From positions 36,164 to 100,163 of the forward strand of contig LGRX02015975.1 in the NCBI GenBank assembly GCA_001247695.2: a stretch of DNA of 64,000 nucleotides. The letters are read 5' to 3'. A program made the translations under genes and the position numbers. Source of the stretch: Cymbomonas tetramitiformis. Lineage: Eukaryota > Chlorophyta > Pyramimonadophyceae > Pyramimonadales > Pyramimonadaceae. Every line of letters starts with the position of its first letter. The stretch's first letter is position 1. A model generated the notes under the pieces. The model was not told the origin of the DNA, made no database searches, and saw only the letters and a program-made list of their open reading frames with translations. Positions 45,501 through 50,801 of the stretch are shown here, piece by piece.

Positions 45501-47736
45501 AAGGGAAGGTGCTGAGTGACCGTTCTCCGAGCGCTGAGCTGTGGGCATCCAAAACAGATGACCACTACAACGCAGCTTGAGCCATCTGTGAGCGGCGAAG
45601 ATCGGCAACGCACTGTCAGCGGAGGTGTTGGTGGAATGCGGGAGCTGTTCTCCCTGAGGTCCCAGGTGCGGGGGCCCCGTTGTCGCCTACCACCGCTCCA
45701 TGAAAAACAGCTCTCAGTGGTCTTTGGAACTCGCCTGCCACGTCGGCACAATTCAGGGCGGCTAACTGCTCTACCTGGAGCGATGCCACAAAGTCGCCCG
45801 ATGGGCTCTTAAAAAAACCATTTGTCGAATCACACCTGATATATATATATATATATATCCTCCTCCAATTCAATGGAATTTCACTTTTTGTTTAGATAGG
45901 CACTTAAATCATCCTGGTGAGCGGTGCTTTAGCGAGCACTATTTGACCTCGTGTTTGCCGTACCTTGATATAAGCATATACAATGTTGTGATCATGGTGC
46001 TACTCCACCTGAACATGTCGGATGCCGCACAGCGCAGGAAAGCCTTGCTTCCGGCAATATGCACACTGCCACACGCGGGAAGCTGTTCCCTCCTTTGGCA
46101 TGAACTTGGGCCGTGGGGCGGGGTCGGTGTGCCCGCAGATCATCGAGCTCGATGCAGAATATCAGGTGAACTTGCTCATCATACCTTTGCCAATTTTTCT
46201 TCCGGCGCTGGAGCTTGCAAACCTGCTGGTTGCGACTGGCGTCATCATCGGGCTCTGAGATTGGGCGACTCTAAGACCCTGGACCGGAATGTGAGCTGGG
46301 TTGCAGATGAGAAGTGCCCGCACCAGCTCAGAGAATCGGCGTTCATCGACCCAGGGAGACAAGATTCGGCTATGGCAAAAGGTGACCAAAATAGCAAAAT
46401 GGCAGAGGCACCTGCAGCAAACATTTTGATGGCTGCCCGAGACGCGTATCCTCTGGAGGCAGTGCGCAAGGATGGCGAGCATGCATGATCGCGCTGGAGT
46501 CGCCTACTTCCTTTCAGGGTGGTGCGGAGGGAAGTCACTGGAGTCATCGGATCATCACCTTCGGGACTCCATGGAAAAAGCCACTGGGATCACTGGGTTG
46601 TCATCTTGTTGCAACATTGGTAGCGGGCTTCCGCGCTCTGAGGCCCCAAGTTCGTGTGCATTACGGCAGTGAGGACGGAGGGCATCGCAGGGCAACCACA
46701 TCTTCTTGGGGAAGAGAGGCAGAGGGCCACCTTCCAAAACACTGCATCCGTTGGTTTAAAGGCAGGGGGGGGGAGTAGCCCTGGCGGTATTGTCATTGCT
46801 GCTGCCGAAAATACAGGCTGGAGCCACGAAGTCGACCTGACATTTCAGTGATTGCGGGTGCAGATTGAGGAGCTTAAGAGGAAGGTGACAGAGGTCGAGG
46901 AGGAAGCGTTTGGCCGCGTCAGCGCGGCACAGCAAAGGGAGCCAAAGGCGTCAGAAGCAGTTCAACCTACTGAGGGTATACTCATCCTTTGTTCCAGTAT
47001 GACTGCATGGCGCATGTGTGTGCACTGTGCGGCTTGGCGGCTGCATGTGACACGTGTTTGCACTGTGTGGCTCGATGGCTGCATGTGGCCGTGCATTGCG
47101 TGCAAGGCCTGCGCCGACTCTGACTCTCGATGGCTGCTGGCTCGGATGTCTATGACGCTCGGCATCCCATTGTTTTGCGCGCTGCCTTCGGGTGGCTCAC
47201 TCTGAGGAAAATATCCTTCCTAATGGCTGCGCACATTTTTTACTGTGACAGGGTGTCCACTTATGCCCTGCCCCTAGGAATCTTTGTTTGCTGGATCCGT
47301 TGCACTGCTGGCCTGCATGGGTTTCCCTGCTGGCCTGGATGGGTTGCACTGCTGGCCTGCATGGGTTTCCCTGCTGGCCTGCATGGGTTGCACTGCTGGC
47401 CTGCATGGGTTTCCCTGCTGGCCTGCATGCAAAGTCCTGCACGCATTGAGGGCCGCAGCAAGATTTTTTCCCATCGATGCCTCTGACTTTATTCATAATT
47501 TGTGAGGGGTAGCAGAGAACGAGTCAGAGCATGCCATTGATGAGGATATGTATCATTCTAAATCAGACACCCCTGATAAAAAAGGGCCAGTTAAACAAGT
47601 CAGTCAACGAAGAGCTTCACACAAGCTTATACAACTTAAAAGTTCTTCCGAATATATTCATGGAAATAGATCCCGACGAAAAAGTTTGGTTGCTGAATGT
47701 CTTCAGAAATTGCAGGAGGATGTTGACACAAAATAA
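18164..47736 (+). CDS. Very long modular coiled-coil protein built from tandem exon cassettes
   Basis: A chain of about 40 exons joins with agreeing phases from an ATG at 18,164 (AAAATGG context) to a TAA at 47,736, for a protein of roughly 2,400 residues. Apart from its ends the protein is almost entirely Gln/Glu/Arg/Leu-rich coiled coil. Three exon types recur. A (usually 281 nt) begins near AEYWEDKMNQAL and ends in Arg at phase 2. B (usually 94 nt, once 931 nt) begins VRWVQRTNQLE and ends MFLQHQ. C (54 nt, 18 residues) resembles ASAAATQKKKSNEQLSEE. The order A-B-C repeats about a dozen times. A YR retroelement lies in the intron between 39,714 and 46,864. No known cytoskeletal family was recognised. 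The model is inferred from the sequence, and transcript evidence is lacking. Splitting into two genes near 39-46 kb is possible. Confidence 0.75.
19101..20269 (+). CDS. Coiled-coil gene, cassette 1 (A, B, C exons)
   Basis: Exon A at 19,101-19,231 (131 nt, ends REKHRAS plus AG, phase 2), exon B at 20,001-20,085 (85 nt, VRWAHRTQTLEEDRDRLAQE) and exon C at 20,120-20,269 (150 nt). C ends KNKEVQAQWNQQ, whose last 18 residues align with the later 18-residue C exons. These are the most diverged cassette members and show the ancestral A-B-C order. Confidence 0.7.
19706..19900. repeat. 78-bp tandem repeat, about 2.5 copies
   Basis: CTTGCCCTTTGCTTGGGCAC starts at 19,706, 19,784 and 19,862. It lies in the intron between exons A and B of cassette 1. 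A 25-bp duplication (CCCGCGCTTGGCTTGCACAG) lies just upstream at about 19,580-19,630. Confidence 0.85.
20563..21489 (+). CDS. Coiled-coil gene, cassette 2, A exon split in two
   Basis: Exon 20,563-20,727 (165 nt, phase 0) contains LLAKETQYWEGEMQRAMEEH and ends LELEAAAK. Exon 21,398-21,489 (92 nt, ends phase 2) encodes EEAKLAEPRSRPRLQ and EREKHRVN. Together they correspond to one 281-nt A exon of the later cassettes, here interrupted by an extra intron. Confidence 0.7.
21190..21290. repeat. 21-bp minisatellite, short array
   Basis: Copies of GGCAGCGGTGCGGCTCGGCGT at 21-bp spacing. The same motif forms longer arrays at 22,905-23,440 and 25,040-25,440, always upstream of the 92-nt A exon. Confidence 0.85.
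21753..22683 (+). CDS. Coiled-coil gene, giant B exon with 42-residue repeats
   Basis: 931 nt (1 + 310 codons), phase 2 in and phase 0 out. After VEWGKRVIMVEGELEAERTR it runs through about six 42-residue (six-heptad) repeats of the type EKEAERVQLSQQLQAHSEQM, then ends EEERARLEAAFAEQGLELEA plus SMK. This end resembles the end of the 165-nt exon (LELEAAAK), so the exon looks like a fusion of B start, expanded heptads and A-part end. Confidence 0.75.
22905..23440. repeat. 21-bp minisatellite, degenerate array
   Basis: A long degenerate array of GGCAGCGGTGCGGCTCGGC-like units between cassettes 2 and 3. Its open frames on both strands are artefacts. Confidence 0.8.
23550..24839 (+). CDS. Coiled-coil gene, cassette 3 (near-identical duplicate)
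   Basis: Exon 23,550-23,641 (92 nt) and giant B exon 23,909-24,839 (931 nt) have exactly the lengths of those in cassette 2 and differ at only a few positions (for example RADESSQ becomes RADKSSQ). Both remain open, so the duplication is recent or homogenised. Confidence 0.75.
25040..25440. repeat. 21-bp minisatellite, degenerate array
   Basis: A third array of the GGCAGCGGTGCGGCTCGG motif, more degenerate than the others, preceding the third copy of the 92-nt exon. Confidence 0.8.
25565..26268 (+). CDS. Coiled-coil gene, cassette 4
   Basis: Exon 25,565-25,656 (92 nt, same as in cassettes 2 and 3), a short B exon at 25,836-25,938 (103 nt, WDVDYQKMVQQLQDTEMFLQ) and a C exon at 26,215-26,268 (54 nt, ATAAMAKERKAQQRWNDE). 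A further exon may end at the GTGAGC donor near 26,136. The segment shared with cassettes 2 and 3 stops near 25,760, marking the duplication boundary. Confidence 0.7.
26526..26660. repeat. 44-bp tandem repeat, 3 copies
   Basis: ATCCTCAGCAGGGCATCTTT plus TGCGAAGCCACTTATGCTGC, repeated three times in the intron before the cassette 5 A exon. Confidence 0.9.
26751..27271 (+). CDS. Coiled-coil gene, cassette 5 (A and B)
   Basis: Exon A at 26,751-27,031 (281 nt, RVKTKAEVQAAEAEYWEDKM to NRRQS plus AG) and exon B at 27,178-27,271 (94 nt, MRWVQRTNQLETVQGRLEQQ to FLQHQ). No C exon was found before the next A exon. The skipped C does not disturb the frame, because B ends and A begins in phase 0. Confidence 0.78.
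28027..28933 (+). CDS. Coiled-coil gene, cassette 6 (A, B, C)
   Basis: Exon A at 28,027-28,307 (281 nt) is the most diverged full-length A exon (TQFWENKLHQALSEERRQLL, ends KRHRQS plus AG). B lies at 28,428-28,521 (94 nt) and C at 28,880-28,933 (54 nt). A has kept exactly 281 nt despite strong divergence from cassettes 5 and 7-11, which argues for selection on the length. Confidence 0.78.
28556..28652. repeat. 39-bp minisatellite, about 2 units
   Basis: Units such as GGCGCGCGCTGGCAGCGGCT plus TGAATATGCGGATGAGAGC in the intron between B and C of cassette 6. It is the shortest member of the array family. Confidence 0.85.
29202..30696 (+). CDS. Coiled-coil gene, cassette 7 (A, B, C)
   Basis: A at 29,202-29,482 (281 nt), B at 29,622-29,715 (94 nt) and C at 30,643-30,696 (54 nt). 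A and B are almost identical to those in cassettes 8 and 9. The B-C intron is longest here because of its minisatellite. Confidence 0.78.
29753..30412. repeat. 39-bp minisatellite, about 17 units
   Basis: About 17 copies of a 39-bp unit (core GCGCGCGCTGGCGGTGGCTT, GAATATGCGGATGAG) in the cassette 7 B-C intron. The unit is a multiple of three and stays open as a 13-residue Arg/Ala/Gly repeat, but it lies between a clear donor (29,716) and acceptor (30,642), so it is treated as intronic. Confidence 0.9.
30970..32212 (+). CDS. Coiled-coil gene, cassette 8 (A, B, C)
   Basis: A at 30,970-31,250 (281 nt), B at 31,390-31,483 (94 nt) and C at 32,159-32,212 (54 nt). The only change noticed in A against cassette 7 is a conservative one (SAVALVR to SAVAVVR). 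Confidence 0.78.
31522..31930. repeat. 39-bp minisatellite, about 10 units
   Basis: Same unit as at 29,753-30,412, in the equivalent intron of cassette 8, with a different copy number. Confidence 0.9.
32486..33686 (+). CDS. Coiled-coil gene, cassette 9 (A, B, C)
   Basis: A at 32,486-32,766 (281 nt), B at 32,906-32,999 (94 nt) and C at 33,633-33,686 (54 nt), all open and nearly identical to cassettes 7 and 8. Confidence 0.78.
33042..33404. repeat. 39-bp minisatellite, about 9 units
   Basis: Same unit in the cassette 9 B-C intron. Confidence 0.9.
33969..34251 (+). pseudogene. Coiled-coil gene, cassette 10 A exon, frameshifted
   Basis: Clearly homologous to the 281-nt A exon but 283 nt long, with several single-base indels: an A lost in GAAGACAAGGCAG, an extra G in GCTGAGGTACTGGG, and changes around 34,050-34,145. 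The acceptor and the NRRQS end are kept, but the frame is broken. It may be a dead exon that is skipped (skipping A and B together keeps the frame), or the indels may be assembly errors, since the upstream intron also carries many small indels. Confidence 0.7.
34391..34894 (+). CDS. Coiled-coil gene, cassette 10 B and C exons
   Basis: B at 34,391-34,484 (94 nt) and C at 34,841-34,894 (54 nt, with NEKLLEE) are intact although the partner A exon is frameshifted. The intron after C is the type found in cassette 6, not that of cassettes 7-9. Confidence 0.72.
34525..34615. repeat. 39-bp minisatellite, about 2 units
   Basis: Short array in the cassette 10 B-C intron. Confidence 0.85.
35168..36235 (+). 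CDS. Coiled-coil gene, cassette 11 (A, B, C)
   Basis: A at 35,168-35,436 is 269 nt, an in-frame 12-nt deletion relative to the 281-nt form (the HGSALG region is reduced to QG). B lies at 35,576-35,669 (94 nt). C at 36,182-36,235 (54 nt, AKAAAAQQKKIQDVWLKE) is diverged but keeps its 18-residue length. Confidence 0.78.
35706..35930. repeat. 33-bp tandem repeat, degenerate
   Basis: GGGCCAAAGCTTGCTCTGAG plus TGATGCGGTGACA repeats about six times with drift, in the cassette 11 B-C intron where the other cassettes have the 39-bp array. A diverged relative occurs at about 27,420-27,560. Confidence 0.8.
36507..36884 (+). CDS. Coiled-coil gene, cassette 12, fused A+B exon
   Basis: 378 nt (126 codons), phase 0 in and out. 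It begins KETWKADMLSKEAQYWEAEV, runs through a long coil, and ends LSKQLEASELFLQQQ, so A and B are joined without an intron. The donor appears to be GC (CAG then GCACGT), a rare but accepted class. Reading on in frame past it to about 37,115 is the alternative. Confidence 0.65.
37458..38309 (+). CDS. Coiled-coil gene, downstream diverged exons
   Basis: Exon 37,458-37,519 (62 nt, KQSYELKIVQVESELMEEVK, phase 2 out), exon 37,677-37,755 (79 nt, SSELASRLETVTKQLEATHS, phase 2 in and 0 out) and exon 38,259-38,309 (51 nt, EHMVHLETVVSAQRSGQ). Their phases and order repeat the A-B-C pattern at much lower similarity. Confidence 0.6.
37786..37865. repeat. 17-bp tandem repeat, 5 copies
   Basis: CACAATCGCATCGCTGG repeated about five times, with one T variant, in the intron after the 79-nt exon. 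Confidence 0.9.
38850..39035 (+). CDS. Coiled-coil gene, acidic-to-basic exon
   Basis: Open frame MEGQAEKKENALPHEA to RRRSIQALKE at a GT donor; phase 0 out. The 5' boundary is uncertain (acceptor candidates near 38,844 and 38,855). It is charged, with a basic RRRS motif near its end. Confidence 0.5.
39649..39714 (+). CDS. Coiled-coil gene, 66-nt exon
   Basis: 22 codons (KDITAAADKLEAQLAAFVGQ plus LK) between TTTCGCAG and GTGAGC, phase 0 on both sides. It is the last exon before the retroelement-bearing intron. Confidence 0.65.
40224..40393. repeat. YR element repeat A2
   Basis: This segment of about 170 bp begins GAAGGCAAAAGAACAGAGCT and ends near GCAGGCTCCAATTT. It is repeated in the same orientation at 45,280-45,448 with about five substitutions. 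Confidence 0.9.
40397..40423. repeat. YR element repeat B1
   Basis: TTTGCTCTTCACATCTCATT plus GCCA recurs at about 40,017-40,042 (B2). B1 lies between the recombinase stop and A2, and B2 lies at the outer end, as expected for split direct repeats. Confidence 0.75.
40437..41549 (-). CDS. Tyrosine recombinase of the YR retroelement
   Basis: 370 residues. The N-terminal half has the phage-integrase SAM-like part (VGNYRPKARAFMAFCEAEGR, LYIAHML, YLSAINNYHEDMGFP). The catalytic half shows the first Arg (VTFGRPETGVSMRREHI), the H-x-x-R box (SGHSTRKGA), a following GGW and the nucleophile Tyr (SAIHSYID). It would circularise and integrate the cDNA. All catalytic positions that can be judged are present and the frame is open throughout, so the gene looks intact. 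A 377-codon antisense ORF over the same DNA is a shadow. Confidence 0.88.
   Translation of the reverse strand: MQEEAGWDAALQQRWRGELGDSSLTELAVQMQGAALGDKTVGNYRPKARAFMAFCEAEGRQWLPATGATVRLYIAHMLDKGTVQASNMQPYLSAINNYHEDMGFPGPAKGRAISRAVKGMSRLQVQAAEAAGEEQTVRTWLPARHVSAVHEHGLRLEPVGRAATELLRACTYVVFAFVTFGRPETGVSMRREHISITCDDISVVLHKEKGRGHVRLRRRLTIPAAGVAALVQLLQHWQQVRDACWGQRPVTGSEVQGSYWRLPWAQGKLQSAQANGWVQLALGRLGCVPPEGGHFSGHSTRKGACTCARAVGAALEKCCFLGGWSQLSSAIHSYIDPAAVPDEHMGKYFGLTTPRWRQQQQRQPGTEQCA
41887..42180 (-). CDS. Tudor/Agenet-like domain segment of the YR retroelement
   Basis: The frame encodes GFKVQVYWPQDDAWYTGTVG, then LTHITYEDGDKEDLDMSKER and YEVLP. The pattern VxVYWPxDxxWYxGxV...YxDGDxExLxL is that of small Tudor-like (PTM/Agenet-type) domains that bind modified histone tails in green organisms. 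It lies directly after the RT-RNase H ORF but in another frame, so it needs a frameshift or reflects a small indel. A chromatin-reading domain would suit target-site choice; that is inference. Confidence 0.65.
   Translation of the reverse strand, partial: YLQDGGRAARRAPQAGLASGFKVQVYWPQDDAWYTGTVGDTGSDGLTHITYEDGDKEDLDMSKERYEVLPAAVLESAVSADQFDVKHDCLGPVQQSG
42186..44047 (-). pseudogene. Reverse transcriptase-RNase H of the YR retroelement, one frameshift
   Basis: The N-terminal RT part lies in one frame (44,047 to about 43,790: VSRVFLVPKPGTNTWRLVMD, CISFDLQ) and continues in another (from about 43,790: GYHVVGIDPAFQEYMQF, GALPFGWNDSPRIF, the catalytic YMDDFLLLL). RNase H follows (VHTDASLFAWGGVL, HLELEAVY, LYCDNQAVV), then a conserved C-terminal module (DRFASELSAQLPRYYAQWHN, VNPPWSLLDEVAHKL, VVAPYWPGQMWFQQLE) common after RNase H in YR retroelements. 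The single shift near 43,780-43,790 breaks the ORF; everything after it is open for about 530 codons. Confidence 0.85.
44091..45160 (-). CDS. Gag-like ORF of the YR retroelement, frameshifted near its 3' end
   Basis: From ATG at 45,160 (MSQDGEQSAPENNSG) the frame is open for 253 residues, with a coiled-coil-like stretch (LMMKQMETLAARVEVAEATA) and a helical core (TYDALSKRTNSSMRYEQLVL). Homology then seems to move to another frame (KEFDTTKAKAVMNTHAKASA, a Gly/Lys-rich tail) at about 44,450, and a Pro-rich segment continues to about 44,091. No zinc knuckle was seen. Assignment as Gag rests on its position and composition. Confidence 0.6.
45280..45448. repeat. YR element repeat A1
   Basis: Partner of 40,224-40,393, lying 5' of the Gag-like ORF on the minus strand. 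Confidence 0.9.
45450..46860 (+). other. Intron of the coiled-coil gene, right of the retroelement
   Basis: Contains a TATATA run at about 45,839-45,859 and short open stretches. A possible small exon lies near 46,370-46,425 (ATGGCAAAAGGTGACCAAAA onward), but its phases were not resolved. Otherwise no gene was recognised. Confidence 0.35.
46864..46975 (+). CDS. Coiled-coil gene, penultimate exon
   Basis: 112 nt, phase 0 in and 1 out, encoding IEELKRKVTEVEEEAFGRVS and AAQQREPKASEAVQPTE before a GTATAC donor. Composition and phase fit the coiled-coil gene. Confidence 0.55.
47290..47430. repeat. 21-bp tandem repeat, about 6 copies
   Basis: GCTGGCCTGCATGGGTTTCCC alternates with GCTGGCCTGCATGGGTTGCAC, a 21-bp unit with 42-bp higher-order order. 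It lies in the last intron. Confidence 0.9.
47516..47736 (+). CDS. Coiled-coil gene, C-terminal exon
   Basis: The exon begins after GTAGCAG with two bases that complete a codon from the phase-1 donor at 46,975. It encodes an acidic start (NESEHAIDEDMYHSKSDTPD), a basic middle (KKGPVKQVSQRRASHKLIQL, NRSRRKSLVAE) and stops at TAA 47,734-47,736. The RRKS and RRAS words look like basophilic kinase sites. A continuous 3' UTR-like AT-rich stretch follows. Confidence 0.6.
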
Positions 47737-47739
47737 TTT

Positions 47740-50640
47740 CTACGGGAAAACTGAAGCCGACGAATTACTTAGCTAGCTAACCTGCCCTCTTATGGGTCAT
47801 TGTTATTGATGGTGCTGTAAGGTTTGGCATGGTCATATATGTGCATGGGTCTCAGCATTGTAAGATGACAAGAGGCTTGGATGCGAAAGACGGTGTTTGG
47901 CATAATGGAGTGACAGTGAGCTGTGCATGCCAAAAGTGGCGTGGCAATGCAACAAGGAAATCTCGATGTGGGGAGAGAAAGGGGGTTATGCCATTGAGGA
48001 ATGTGTATGTCCTGTGCGGAGTCGGAAACACTTTTTTTGGGCTATAACGTTCTTGCATGCAATACGCGTTTGAATCCTTTTGGCCGCATTTTTGTCCACA
48101 TGTAGGAAACTATCCACGGTGCCACCAGACGTCAGAGTGGGATGTGCCGTTTGCAGTTGATGCCCCATCCTGTTTGTAGCTCTACAACACTTTTCTATGC
48201 TCGCAGGAGTTCGACATGGATGTAGCTCGGTTGAATGAACATCTTGAAAAACGGTTTGATCGCCACGTGGTGTTATAATTTGGGTACATTTTGGCGCGCG
48301 CGGGGCGGGCGGTTAGCCGCCTCGAAAATTGCTTAGTAAATGCGTCCACGCCGGAATCTGTGCCGCTTTTCGTGGGTCAATAGACCATACGTACGATAGC
48401 CTCCATTCGGATGCGTCCATATAAGTGGCTCATATGATTGCTGATGTGAAAATGTCAAATAATTTGAGAGAGTTCTGCTTCTCCAATCTGAATCTCCATA
48501 CCGTACTTGTCGTTGTGACACAACGTCTCGTCATCATGTCAAACCTCGCATGTCGTGCGTCAGATCCTGCGGCTAGATAGGATGTGGCAGGTATGGCAAA
48601 ACTAAGGTATAGATCAGTAGATACGCATTTTTTCTCTCATACATTACTCAGAGCTCAAAAGGTTCGCAAAACCAGAGGTGAGTAGCATATGCGCGTGTTT
48701 CTTAGACTCTCATGAATACGCACATATGTTGGCTATGCTCAAGCATGCTCAAACTTTTTGACGCAAAGGATCATCATGCAATGAGCCTTTGGTCTACTCC
48801 AGCCACTTGCGGTTAACGCTAAAAGCCCCGACTTTGACTGTCCATACCGTTTGCTGATCGGATGAGGGTCAATTTTTAATTTCGAGACGACGTTTGAGCT
48901 TGGCGCCCCCCACTTTATGTCGATCGCCCGATACCCGAGAGGATATTTCCATCCACGAGAAAGTTGAACGCGGGCGACCGGAATGTATTCCGCCTAACCG
49001 CGCCGGACCCAATCACTCGTCATACCTTGAAAGGCTCTATGAGTATGGACACTTCAGCAATACGAGTAGAGTGGCACCTGCGTTGGCGTGGGTGCGGTAC
49101 GGTTATTCGTATCGTGGCACAATCGAAAAGTGTTTTATGAGGGCACGCGTCATCAAAACGGCTGCTCATATGCATGCTCGGTTGTCACGGTATTCATAAC
49201 ACGACATTGTTATGCGTGTACGAAACATCTCGTGATGCATGATACGATCGTAAGCTTAATGTGAAGTGACCTTCGCGCATACCCGTGTGTGTTTTACACT
49301 GTGAATCGCTTCACGTGTAGCCTCGTATGCCTCGTCGCGCCGGGACGCGCGTCGTGATTATCGCGGTCGGATTTAATGATTGGATGCCTCTGTTGCTCGG
49401 TACAAATCGCACAATGCGCGTGGTGGTAAGCGTGATTGAATGATAATCTGTATTGGGTGATATATCACTCTGCTGACAGGATTGGCGATATATCATACAA
49501 GGTAGTGATATCAGAAAGTGTAAAATGGATGAAGTAAGTTGCCCGTTATGTAGGCTTACGGGTTTAGGGTTCAGGAACGGGGACGGTCATACACGCTACT
49601 ACTGTATAGGGAGTAACACGGCTCGGGTGACACGACAAGTGCTACTTCCAGCATGTATTGTACCGTAGCACAGTCGAGTGTGGATGCCGCTCTCATAATA
49701 CGGACTAGCACACGAATATTATAACATATATGCGCGAAGACATTGGAATTATCGCACCGAATGCCGATGCCGTTGGCAGCTCACTTGATCTTCGGATCAC
49801 TACAACCATGTTAGACGAAAGTCTAGAGAGTAAATAGATAATCCGGGTAGATGCTACTCTTGTTCCCAGAGGGTCTCCGAGCGCGGCCGCTACGCGGCCT
49901 GCGACCGAAGCGAGGGTCGGCGCGGCGTTACAGTTTATCAAAAAGGCTCGGAGAAGCATATGACCCCAGAAATGTTACAAACCCTAAATGCATATTTTAG
50001 TCCATAAGTTCTGGTGTCAAGACCACAAGAGTAGAGTGGGGTGGTTGCGTTAGATCAATTTTGGATGCCCTCGATCCACGACCGTTCGTGTTTGTCACCG
50101 GATGTCCGTGTGACCGTGTCCTCTCTCCTCTGTCCGTGTCCTCTGACTCCTCTCTAGTTATAGTTATTACTCTCCGTGGGGATATTAGCGGATGTCTTGT
50201 TATGATTGCAGTTAGCCTAATCTACAAGCCTATAGCCTTGTTTGTCGATTTGTACCTTGAGTTTAAGGGGGGTAGGAGACGCCGTAAATTATTTGGTTGA
50301 CGGGGGCCGATTTGGGCCGTCCGGGGAATCAAAATAGAAAATTTTAAATGCCACCTATGAGGGTATACCGCTGGCTCCTCTCTTGTAGTGTCGCTCTCGG
50401 ATCAATCGTGGCCGTCGTCTGGATGACGGATGACAGTCCGATGAACTGAAACTGACAATCGAGCGTTTTTAAAAAGAGCACCAGACGAGAGCAGAGGCAG
50501 AGGTGCGTAGCTCAAAACAGTCACCCTACCCTCATCCCTCAATCATTCAATCCCGATAAAACATCTGATGAAACATCTTACATACATGCATTTTCTTCTC
50601 GCAGCGGCTAGTTACTAGGCAAGAGTTCGCAACAGCAAAT
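47740..50640. other. Intergenic region, no gene recognised
   Basis: AT-leaning DNA with short, unconvincing ORFs. It contains isolated telomere-like words (GGGTTTAGGGTTCAGG near 49,559) and palindromic TATATCA-type words near 49,460-49,500. The last 150 bp before 50,802 are probably promoter and 5' UTR of the S9 peptidase. Confidence 0.45.
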
Positions 50641-50801
50641 CGCTTCCCGCAGTGCTCGATATAGCACATCAAACATTCGATCTACAGTTTGGTGTTTACC
50701 AGTTATTGAGACGCTCAGAACTTGTCAGCGGGGCTTTACCCATTTGCCTCATTTCCAACTTCTCGAAGTTCCGAAGCCCCATCAGAAACAGCGCGGCGAG
50801 G

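Noticed and set aside
48000..50640. tRNA or rRNA genes
   Set aside because: No cloverleaf-compatible or rRNA-like segment was recognised here or elsewhere in the window by eye; a covariance-model scan would be decisive.
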